Origin: Methanomicrobiales archaeon
Lineage (GTDB): Archaea > Halobacteriota > Methanomicrobia > Methanomicrobiales > JACTUA01
Reading direction: 5' to 3'
DNA: 5,961 nt
Assembly: GCA_028678965.1 (NCBI GenBank)
Contig: JAJRCM010000056.1
Span: 1-5,961, forward strand
Below the pieces are notes generated by a model. It did no database searches and was not told the DNA's origin. It worked only from the letters and a program-made list of their open reading frames with translations. The position numbers and the translations under genes were made by a program. Shown here piece by piece: positions 1-5,485 of this stretch. The first letter of the stretch is position 1. Each line of letters opens with the position of its first letter.

Positions 1-266
1 ATGTAGCCATCTTTCTGTTAGATTCGAGAAGGAATTTTTATTCACTCATGCTTTGGAGTGTGATTGGGATCCATCACCGAATAATGAACTGATCCATTGA
101 TACCATAGTTGACATCAACCCCCAGACCTTTCCCCCCGCTCTTTCACCATGTTCCTCCCCGTAAAAAGACATGACATGGCACGCACCATTCAACACGAAA
201 TCCATGCGAAAGTGACGTCATGGGAACCTTTGATAAATTGACGGGGAAAATCTCGCGAAAAACAGA
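1..266. other. Non-coding stretch, no supported gene
   Basis: No convincing gene is visible on either strand. Plus frame 2 is open from the window edge to a TGA at 98-100 (32 codons), but its third positions are AT-rich, unlike the neighbouring genes, and the peptide resembles nothing I know. Minus-strand frames starting at each possible ATG close within about 15 codons. The stretch is richer in A and T than the genes. It contains an 8-bp perfect palindrome (TGACGTCA, 213-220) of unknown meaning, and its right end serves as the 3' flank of the tRNA-Phe gene. Confidence 0.5.
258..262 (-). terminator. T-tract downstream of tRNA-Phe
   Basis: Five consecutive T on the minus strand lie 4 bases beyond the discriminator base of tRNA-Phe. 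Short U-tracts without a strong hairpin are the usual termination signal behind archaeal tRNA genes. A second T4 run follows after the GC-rich CGCGAGA. This is inference from position; no stem-loop is needed or seen. Confidence 0.5.
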
Positions 267-340
267 TGCCTCAGCCCGGATTTGAACCGGGGACAGCCAG
301 ATCTTCAGTCTGGCGCTCTCCCAGTCTGAGCTACTGAGGC
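267..340 (-). tRNA. tRNA-Phe (anticodon GAA)
   Basis: A full cloverleaf can be folded on the minus strand, 74 nt long. The acceptor GCCTCAG pairs with CTGAGGC, with discriminator A. The D stem is GCTC/GAGC with an intact GG in the loop, the anticodon stem is CCAGA/TCTGG, and the anticodon loop CTGAAGA gives anticodon GAA (plus-strand 304-306). The variable loop has 5 nt, and the T arm CCCGG/CCGGG encloses TTCAAAT. All stems are fully paired. The 3' CCA is not encoded, as is common in archaea, so it must be added after transcription. There is no intron. The gene has its own TATA-like box about 31 bases upstream and a T-tract just downstream, so it looks monocistronic. Confidence 0.97.
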
Positions 341-367
341 GGTGAGATCATGTATGCTCCCTATCCT

Positions 368-375
368 CTAATAAA
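368..375 (-). promoter_or_regulatory. TATA-like box of tRNA-Phe
   Basis: Read on the minus strand this is TTTATTAG, one of the most AT-rich octamers in the gap and a fair match to the archaeal TATA consensus. Its centre lies about 31 bases from the first base of the mature tRNA, giving an expected transcription start 4-6 bases before the tRNA. No clear purine-rich BRE is seen. The same AT-rich stretch could also be used by the divergent DHH gene, whose start at 424 would then have a leader of about 25 nt. Confidence 0.5.
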
Positions 376-383
376 TGATCGCT

Positions 384-404
384 TTCCCGTTATGGAAGCG
401 GGAA
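384..404. repeat. Short inverted repeat in divergent gap
   Basis: TTCCCG (384-389) and CGGGAA (399-404) are perfect 6-bp inverted arms around a 9-base spacer. An alternative pairing CGCTTTCC/GGAAGCG with one bulge overlaps it. It lies between the shared AT-rich promoter region and the start of the DHH gene, so it could be an operator or a 5'-leader hairpin. A repeat this short can also arise by chance. Confidence 0.3.
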
Positions 405-423
405 TTTGTCAACCGGACCCTTT

Positions 424-1428
424 ATGATCCTCGCCTACCAGATAATAGGTGGTATGGTGATAGCCCTTCTGCCCGCGAAGACGAGGGCGAATGGTGACCG
501 GCTGGTTGATGCTCTCCTCGTCAGGCAATCAAAAGTAGTACATCTCACCCACAACGATCTCGATGCGGTCGGGGCGGATGCCGTTCACCGCATGGCCTAT
601 GGCGAGGTATTCTCTATCTTTTGCTCGGTCGGAGGATTCCTCCCTATCTTGGAGAAAGTGGTAGGCACACCTGGCAAAGGAGATCTGCTGAGCATCACCG
701 ACTTGGGGTATCAGCCAGGAGCTGATGGATTACTCAAACGGGGGCTATCGAATGGGTGGCGGGTGGAGTGGCGGGACCATCACCGGTGGGAGGAGAAAGA
801 GGAGCGAGAGATACGATCACTCGCCCAGGTGCTGTATATCGATACTGCTCTCTGTGCTTGCGGAATAGTCGCCCGAGATCTTCAGCCATCAAATCCAGTT
901 GCTCGGGAAGTGGCCTCAGTGGTCTGTGATTATGACCTCTGGTGGAACAAGGAGCCCCGTGCCGGGGTCTTGGCGAGAGTGGTATCGCGGGAGGAGAATC
1001 GCACCCATGTCAGGGACTGTCTGGTGAAGGGAGTCTTCTCTGATCCCTTCATTGAAGGGCAGTATCGCACTATCCAGCGTGAGATGGAAGAGGCGATCAG
1101 GAAGAGTATCCGCAGGACACGCATGTATGGTACCAAATACCGTATCGCCATTGCCCCTCTGTATGGGTACCCCAGCGAGACCGCAGCAGCCATTCGTCAG
1201 GCAATGGGATCAGAGATTGAGGTGCTCGTGTCCCCTACTGGCCGCTTCTCCATACGATCGGTTCCACCGATTAGCCACTTGATTGCCCGTGAATTCCAGG
1301 GTGGCGGGCACGCAAATGCTGCAGGTGGATCGTTGAACTTCTCACTCTGGGATAGGATCACATTTTTTCTGATGCACCGCACCCCCCACTATCCTCGTTT
1401 GGTTACGGTTGCGGAGACGAAAGAGTGA
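424..1428 (+). CDS. DHH-DHHA1 family phosphoesterase
   Basis: Probably a cytosolic metal-dependent phosphodiesterase of the DHH/DHHA1 superfamily (relatives: RecJ, NrnA nano-RNases, cyclic-di-AMP phosphodiesterases). Counting from this ATG: the metal-binding motif H-N-D-L-D-A-V-G at about residues 43-50, an aspartate in I-T-D-L-G (about 93), the signature D-H-H at about 118-120, a later D-Y-D (about 169-171), then a DHHA1 domain with G-G-G-H-A-N-A-A-G-G near 293-302. All expected catalytic residues are present and the length of 334 aa is normal. Substrate cannot be read from sequence: short oligonucleotides or cyclic-di-AMP are the best guesses. The start is uncertain: TTG at 406, ATG at 424, and ATG at 454 (abutting GGTGGT) are in frame. 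Residues 1-16 before the 454 start are hydrophobic. The gene diverges from tRNA-Phe and overlaps the convergent gene by 26 bp at its 3' end. Confidence 0.9.
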   Translation: MILAYQIIGGMVIALLPAKTRANGDRLVDALLVRQSKVVHLTHNDLDAVGADAVHRMAYGEVFSIFCSVGGFLPILEKVVGTPGKGDLLSITDLGYQPGADGLLKRGLSNGWRVEWRDHHRWEEKEEREIRSLAQVLYIDTALCACGIVARDLQPSNPVAREVASVVCDYDLWWNKEPRAGVLARVVSREENRTHVRDCLVKGVFSDPFIEGQYRTIQREMEEAIRKSIRRTRMYGTKYRIAIAPLYGYPSETAAAIRQAMGSEIEVLVSPTGRFSIRSVPPISHLIAREFQGGGHANAAGGSLNFSLWDRITFFLMHRTPHYPRLVTVAETKE

Positions 1429-2203
1429 CTTCCGCCCTCCCAATGATCTGGGTCCAGTAACGTTCACACTCCTTCCGGCAGTAGCCTCCCACCACAATGG
1501 TGTCTGGGTCGTATTCCCGGAGGGCAGAATGGAGGTGCTCAGGGTCAGGGTTGACAAGAATCACCTGGGAGATATCGAATTCGTCCCTCATTGTCAGGAC
1601 GAGATCGAGGCGGCTCGCTGGCACTACCACTATCGTTTGGTATTCGAGGAGGAGGCTGAGCGATTGCCTATCCGCGGTCTCACAATACACCAGCTGCCGC
1701 CTCCCGGTAAGCCTTTCGAGTTCCTCTTCAATCACCCGGTCGCAGAGGAGTACATGGCCCTGCACTCCCGCATCCCTCATACTCCGCATAACCTGCCGGT
1801 ACGCGGAGATCACACCATAACTACGCTCATCTGAGTCACTCTCAGAGGAGTCTCTTGCAGAAAGGAGATGGGGTGCAGGGATAGAGAACCAGAGCCGTTT
1901 TCGCAAGGTGATCATATGGGTTGCATCAGCAACCAATTGATCGGGGTGAAGGATAATCTCCTCCAAAAGGTACCCTTCCTTAGGCCCCGGCAATGCTTCC
2001 CTGAATCGGGGGCTATACATCCTGCCCCCCACCGCAGGAATATCAACCCCCTCCTGGCAGCGGAGAGATTCCTCCAGCTTGTAGGTGAAGAGATCTCCCT
2101 CCTGGCCATGCCGGTCAGTGATCCAGCTGGCGAGACGCTCCAGGGAGGGATTCTCCACCTCTGATCCTAGGGAACGGACCGGGAGCTTCAGGCGTTTGGC
2201 CAT
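1403..2203 (-). CDS. Unrecognised 266-residue protein
   Basis: I do not recognise this protein. It is soluble-looking, with no signal peptide or membrane segment. Three parts can be seen: an N-terminal region (about 1-114) with many charged residues and a G-G-R-M-Y-S-P segment near 59-65; a Ser/Asp/Glu-rich stretch (about 116-128), probably a flexible linker; and a C-terminal part (about 131-258) with alternating hydrophobic strands (HVLLC, TIVVVP, QVILVNPDP, TIVVGG) and amphipathic helices, suggesting an alpha/beta fold. Three cysteines lie at 154, 174 and 242, and another at 246 gives C-x3-C. The ATG start is well supported: a ribosome binding site GGAGTGA lies 4 bases upstream and contains the stop codon of the preceding gene, so the two are one operon with likely coupled translation. 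The 3' end overlaps the convergent DHH gene. The long antisense frame over 1409-1834 is a shadow of this gene. Confidence 0.8.
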   Translation of the reverse strand: MAKRLKLPVRSLGSEVENPSLERLASWITDRHGQEGDLFTYKLEESLRCQEGVDIPAVGGRMYSPRFREALPGPKEGYLLEEIILHPDQLVADATHMITLRKRLWFSIPAPHLLSARDSSESDSDERSYGVISAYRQVMRSMRDAGVQGHVLLCDRVIEEELERLTGRRQLVYCETADRQSLSLLLEYQTIVVVPASRLDLVLTMRDEFDISQVILVNPDPEHLHSALREYDPDTIVVGGYCRKECERYWTQIIGRAEVTLSSPQP

Positions 2204-2207
2204 CGTC

Positions 2208-2214
2208 TCACTCC
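2208..2214 (-). promoter_or_regulatory. Ribosome binding site overlapping a stop codon
   Basis: GGAGTGA on the minus strand is 4 bases before the ATG at 2203 and close to the archaeal GGAGGTGA consensus. Its last three bases are the TGA stop of the amidohydrolase-like gene. This fixes the start of the downstream 266-residue protein and suggests that ribosomes ending the first gene can reinitiate on the second. Confidence 0.7.
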
Positions 2215-3071
2215 TTCCGCTCCCAGAATCCGGTCAGCGTCCTCCATATCTTCTCCCGTACGTCACTCATCCGTTCCTTGATGATACCGTTTCCGCGGGA
2301 TTCCCCCTCTTCATACAGGGAACGGTTCACCTCAATCTGGACCCAGGGGATTCCCTTGTGCCAGTAGTGGGAATTGATGATGAACCCCCCGGAGAAGGGA
2401 TCGTTGATCGCCACCTCATGGTCCAGTGAAAAAACCTCCCGGAACTCTCGGGAGAGTGAGATCACCCATTCAGGGGGGCATGTAACGAGGCCTTTCCGCC
2501 GCGGCCTCCCCCGCCGGTCACCATTGTTCCCCAGACAGATGAGCGGCCGTTCCTTTCCCGCATCTTTCTGGGTCAGGGGACCAATGGGAAGCATGCTGTG
2601 GCAGTCGAATGCGATCTGCACCGCATGGGTATCGAGTAACCTGTCCACCTCAGCATGGTATGGGAAGTAGTATCGTACCAGCAGGGTATGGATGAGCCTG
2701 ATATCGGGATAGCGGTCTGGGAGATAGACGTGTGAACCATCCACTGTCTGCCGTTTTATCAGCCCGTCAGGATCGCGGGGGGGCAGGGGGTAGGGGGGCC
2801 GGTTTAGGTCAACAATCATCCGCGAGACGGGAGTATCGATGAATGCGGCAATCCTGTCATGAAAATCGAAAAGATGGCGGGTGCCCGGGTCGCTGTAGTG
2901 AGCGAGTTCCTTCACTTCCAAATTGCAGAGACCACTCACTTCGGGAGGTACTTTTATCCCACCATGGGGGACTGAAATGAGGAAAGGGTATCGTTTGGTC
3001 ACCGTTGTTCCGGAGGAATGTACATCACGGCATGGGTTAATGGTTTGGTGCTGACTGTGAACGATACCCAT
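2208..3071 (-). CDS. N-formylglutamate amidohydrolase-like protein
   Basis: Member of the N-formylglutamate amidohydrolase superfamily (HutG-type, Pfam FGase), predicted cytosolic metallohydrolase. Conserved motifs appear in order: S-V-P-H-G-G at 33-38, S-D-P-G-T at 60-64, V-D-L-N-R at 87-91, D-C-H-S-M at 156-160, N-D-P-F-S-G-G at 223-229 and E-V-N-R-S-L-Y at 247-253. The His, Asp and Glu in these motifs are the likely metal and catalytic ligands. The length of 287 aa is normal. Hydrolysis of N-formylglutamate to glutamate and formate is the family reaction, but no other histidine-degradation gene is nearby, so the substrate may be another N-acylated amino acid. The first gene of a two-gene operon, it lies 4 bp before the unknown protein. 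The first 23 residues are not family-like; GTG at 3002 is an alternative start. The ATG at 3071 has a weak AAGGTTA upstream and fits a promoter near 3135-3142. Confidence 0.88.
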   Translation of the reverse strand: MGIVHSQHQTINPCRDVHSSGTTVTKRYPFLISVPHGGIKVPPEVSGLCNLEVKELAHYSDPGTRHLFDFHDRIAAFIDTPVSRMIVDLNRPPYPLPPRDPDGLIKRQTVDGSHVYLPDRYPDIRLIHTLLVRYYFPYHAEVDRLLDTHAVQIAFDCHSMLPIGPLTQKDAGKERPLICLGNNGDRRGRPRRKGLVTCPPEWVISLSREFREVFSLDHEVAINDPFSGGFIINSHYWHKGIPWVQIEVNRSLYEEGESRGNGIIKERMSDVREKIWRTLTGFWERKE

Positions 3072-3134
3072 GCATTAACCTTTATTACGCAATGTATCAT
3101 GTTCGTACCCGAGAGGCAGGCAGTACGTTCATCT

Positions 3135-3142
3135 TATTTATA
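3135..3142 (-). promoter_or_regulatory. TATA box for the amidohydrolase operon
   Basis: The minus strand reads TATAAATA, a strong archaeal TATA element. Transcription about 26 bases further on would start near 3112, giving the amidohydrolase-like gene a leader of about 40 nt that includes its weak ribosome binding site. The same bases also form the metG box on the other strand. A second AT-rich candidate at about 3078-3087 is too close to the ATG at 3071. Confidence 0.5.
3135..3142 (+). promoter_or_regulatory. TATA box for metG
   Basis: The plus strand reads TATTTATA. Its centre is about 27 bases before the ATG at 3166, exactly the distance expected for a leaderless archaeal mRNA starting at or next to that codon. 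It is only 9-16 bases from the ATG at 3151, too close for that codon to be within the transcript. No BRE or ribosome binding site stands out, which also suits a leaderless transcript. Confidence 0.6.
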
Positions 3143-3165
3143 GCACGAAGATGAAATCGTTAGGG

Positions 3166-5157
3166 ATGAATCACCAACCGATACTGGTGACGTGTGGTCT
3201 TCCCTATACTAACGGCCGCTGCCATCTCGGGCACCTCCGCACCTATGTGCCCGCTGACTTCTTTGTGCGGTTTCTCCGCCGCACTGGACAGGAAGTCGTT
3301 TTTATCTGTGGTTCCGATAACCACGGCACTCCGATCGTGGTGAGTGCTGAAGAGGAGGGAATTCTTCCCCGCGATCTCTCTCTCCGCTACCACAAGCATT
3401 TCGATGAAACCTTCAAACAACTCTCAATAAATTTTGATCATTTCGGGATGACCGATGGGGAAGTTAACCACCGACGTACCCGATCGATTGTCCAGAGGCT
3501 CATCGACAAGGGATATGTCTACAAGAAGACCATCCAGCAGAGTTACTGTGCCAAATGCTGTCGATTCCTCCCTGACCGGTATGTCGAGGGAAACTGCCCA
3601 TACTGTGGCGTCTCTGCCCGCGGAGATGAGTGTGACCAAGGGTGCGGTCGCCACCTCGAACCAGGGGAGATCAAGAACCCGCGGTGCCGGGTATGCGGAC
3701 AGTCCGCGGAACTCCGTGAGCAGGAGCATTATTACTTCAAACTAAGCGAGTTCAGGGATTTTCTACTTTCCTATCTCCCGGATCTGGGAGGCACGGTGAT
3801 CGCGAGGAATTATGCCATCGGCTGGGTGAAGGAAGAGCTCCATGATTGGTGTATCACCCGTACCCTTGACTGGGGTGTCAGGTTTCCCGGGGCTGAACAC
3901 CTGGTGGTCTATGTGTGGGTCGATGCCCCGATCGGGTATATCTCTTTTACCGAGGAATGGGCAGAAAAGACGGGGGAAGATTGGAAGGCCTTCTGGTGCG
4001 GGGACATCGCGCCGGTCACCCATTTTATCGGAAGTGACATTATCTACCACCACACTATCTTCTGGCCAGCGATGCTCAAGGGAGCAGGGTACGGCGTCCC
4101 TGAAGCCATCGTTGCCAGTGGCATGCTTAAGGTGAATGACCAGAAGTTCTCCAAGAGCCGGGGATACGTCGTTTGGACGGGTGAAGATTACCTGGAAAAA
4201 GGAATGTCACCTGACTATCTCCGGTATTATCTGCTCTCCTATACCAACCACACGAAGGATCTCAATTTTGCCTGGAAGGTCTTCCAGGAACGGATGAATA
4301 ACGAGGTGGTGGGGACTCTCGGTAACTTCATTTATCGCACCCTCTATTTCGCGTACAAGTTTTTCGGGCAGATACCTGAGACTTCGCCCGATGAAACGAT
4401 CTCTGCTGAGATTCAGCGTTCCATCGATAGGATCGAGACAAGTGTCCGGGCATATGAGTTCAAGTCAGCGGTGGATGAGCTGATGGCCCTGGCAGCGTAT
4501 GGGAACAGTTACATCCAGAACAATGCTCCCTGGCAGGTGGTGAAGACTGATCGCCAGGCAGCAGAGACGATCATCCGCACCTGTCTTCAGATCGTTCATG
4601 CTCTCACCCTTCTCTTGGAACCGGTGATGCCCGTTTCAGCGCAAAAAGTCTGGTCCATGCTCGGGAATAACGATGATGTGGGAACGCACCGTTTTAGCGA
4701 AGCACTCGACCCACTTCCTCCACGGACCCTTCCTGCACCTCAACCTCCTTTCCAAAAGATCGAGGATGAAAACGTCAGGGAGCTGGAGGCTACTCTTCAG
4801 GCCAGGGTGGAGGCTGCACAGATGAAGGCAAAATCGCGGGAGGAAGTATCGATCGAGGACTTCGGGAAGATCGATATCCGGGTGGGGACGATAACCTCTG
4901 CTGTACCGGTGAAGGGATCAAAAAAACTCCTGAAATTGCAGGTACATGTGGGGGAGGAAGAGCGCCAGATTGTCGGTGGGATTGCGGAGTTTTACTCAGC
5001 CGAAGAGCTGGTGGGCAAGGAGGTGGTGGTCGTACTGAACCTGAAGCCGGTCAAGATATTCGGGATAGAGAGCAGGGGTATGATTCTTGCTGCCGGGGAC
5101 CAGGCATCTCTCCTTGTGCCCCTTCGGCCAGTGGAACCAGGGACGAAAGTACGGTAA
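3166..5157 (+). CDS. metG: Methionyl-tRNA synthetase with C-terminal OB domain
   Basis: Charges tRNA-Met with methionine using ATP, in the cytosol; essential class Ia synthetase. Counting from this ATG (663 aa): I-L-V-T-C-G-L-P-Y-T-N-G opens the Rossmann core, the HIGH-type motif is H-L-G-H at about 20-23, and the zinc-binding connective insert (about 125-180) carries Cys pairs of the two-knuckle archaeal type. W-V-D-A-P-I-G-Y lies near 251-258 and the KMSKS-type motif K-F-S-K-S near 327-331. A helical anticodon-binding domain follows (about 365-505, with N-x3-Q-x2-A-P-W near 447-457). After a charged helix rich in Glu, Ala and Lys, an EMAP/Arc1p-like tRNA-binding OB fold ends the protein (about 562-663, with I-D-I-R-V-G-T and S-R-G-M-I-L-A). 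Nothing essential is missing. An upstream in-frame ATG at 3151 would add five residues, but TATA spacing and family N-termini favour 3166. The gene diverges from the amidohydrolase operon and appears monocistronic. Confidence 0.95.
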   Translation: MNHQPILVTCGLPYTNGRCHLGHLRTYVPADFFVRFLRRTGQEVVFICGSDNHGTPIVVSAEEEGILPRDLSLRYHKHFDETFKQLSINFDHFGMTDGEVNHRRTRSIVQRLIDKGYVYKKTIQQSYCAKCCRFLPDRYVEGNCPYCGVSARGDECDQGCGRHLEPGEIKNPRCRVCGQSAELREQEHYYFKLSEFRDFLLSYLPDLGGTVIARNYAIGWVKEELHDWCITRTLDWGVRFPGAEHLVVYVWVDAPIGYISFTEEWAEKTGEDWKAFWCGDIAPVTHFIGSDIIYHHTIFWPAMLKGAGYGVPEAIVASGMLKVNDQKFSKSRGYVVWTGEDYLEKGMSPDYLRYYLLSYTNHTKDLNFAWKVFQERMNNEVVGTLGNFIYRTLYFAYKFFGQIPETSPDETISAEIQRSIDRIETSVRAYEFKSAVDELMALAAYGNSYIQNNAPWQVVKTDRQAAETIIRTCLQIVHALTLLLEPVMPVSAQKVWSMLGNNDDVGTHRFSEALDPLPPRTLPAPQPPFQKIEDENVRELEATLQARVEAAQMKAKSREEVSIEDFGKIDIRVGTITSAVPVKGSKKLLKLQVHVGEEERQIVGGIAEFYSAEELVGKEVVVVLNLKPVKIFGIESRGMILAAGDQASLLVPLRPVEPGTKVR

Positions 5158-5339
5158 GACCCTCCTATTCATCTCGGACAGTATACCATCAATGAATACT
5201 CATCCCTCTCATAGCACGTTTTGATGAGACAGTATGTACTCCCCACTGAAGAATTTCTTCTGGACAGAGTTTTCGGCTGGTTGCAGTACATTTGACGGTA
5301 TTGCAGGTTCAGTATCGGAGCAGAGCAAAGGACCAACAT

Positions 5340-5347
5340 AAAAAAAA
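5340..5347 (-). terminator. T8 tract downstream of tRNA-Arg
   Basis: Eight consecutive T on the minus strand begin 3 bases after the discriminator base of tRNA-Arg. This is the longest homopolymer run in the flanks and a typical archaeal tRNA terminator. No hairpin precedes it other than the tRNA itself. Confidence 0.7.
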
Positions 5348-5350
5348 CCA

Positions 5351-5425
5351 CGGGCCTGGGGGGATTTGAACCCCCGACATCCGGGTTAGAAGCCCGGCGC
5401 TATGTCCTGGCTAAGCCACAAGCCC
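5351..5425 (-). tRNA. tRNA-Arg (anticodon UCU)
   Basis: A 75-nt cloverleaf folds on the minus strand. The acceptor GGGCTTG pairs with CAGGCCC (one G-U pair), with discriminator G. The D arm GCTT/TAGC has three pairs and a T-T at 13-22, and the loop keeps GG. The anticodon stem CCGGG/CCCGG encloses CTTCTAA, giving anticodon TCT (plus-strand 5388-5390), which reads AGA and, less well, AGG arginine codons. The variable loop has 5 nt and the T arm is GGGGG/CCCCC around TTCAAAT. No CCA is encoded and there is no intron. A TATA-like box lies about 32 bases upstream and a T8 tract directly follows, so it is probably transcribed alone. Confidence 0.96.
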
Positions 5426-5453
5426 CGATTCTAAGTATGTGGCGCCGTGCACC

Positions 5454-5460
5454 CTTAAAG
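5454..5460 (-). promoter_or_regulatory. TATA-like box of tRNA-Arg
   Basis: The minus strand reads CTTTAAG within a C-flanked stretch, centred about 32 bases before the first tRNA base. It is the only AT-rich element at the right distance between the T-tract at 5475-5480 and the tRNA. The match to the TATA consensus is moderate. Confidence 0.45.
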
Positions 5461-5474
5461 GTTACAGGGGTGCT

Positions 5475-5480
5475 AAAAAA
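5475..5480 (-). terminator. T6 tract after the DUF473-like gene
   Basis: Six consecutive T on the minus strand lie 5 bases beyond the TAA stop of the DUF473-like gene, preceded by CCC. The position suits a U-tract terminator separating that operon from the tRNA-Arg promoter downstream. No stem-loop is evident. Confidence 0.5.
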
Positions 5481-5485
5481 GGGTA

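Noticed and set aside
2..100. Open plus frame from the window edge, possible 3' end of a gene
   Set aside because: Only 32 codons, AT-rich third positions unlike the neighbouring genes, and no recognisable residues; chance alone would keep a frame open this long fairly often.
267..340. tRNA-Phe as an integration site of a mobile element
   Set aside because: No copy of the tRNA 3' end, integrase or recombinase is found elsewhere in the window.
1362..1367. T6 run as terminator of the DHH gene
   Set aside because: It lies inside the coding region about 60 bases before the stop codon, so it would cut off the message.
1409..1834. Plus-strand frame of 141 codons opposite the unknown protein
   Set aside because: It lies wholly inside the minus-strand gene, which has a strong ribosome binding site and operon context; no motif or ribosome binding site supports the plus frame.
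5221..5249. Possible C/D guide RNA
   Set aside because: Only a C-like box and one CTGA are found; the first base of the C box is off consensus, the guide spacer is long for archaea, and C' and D boxes are missing.
5169..5351. Minus-strand frame of 60 codons after tRNA-Arg
   Set aside because: It starts inside the tRNA 3' flank and T8 terminator, has no ribosome binding site, and its composition (many Cys, Tyr, Arg) looks like translated non-coding DNA.
5408..5422. tRNA-Arg as a pseudogene because of the imperfect D stem
   Set aside because: Only the 13-22 pair is mismatched, which is common in working tRNAs; every other stem is paired and the promoter and terminator are in place.
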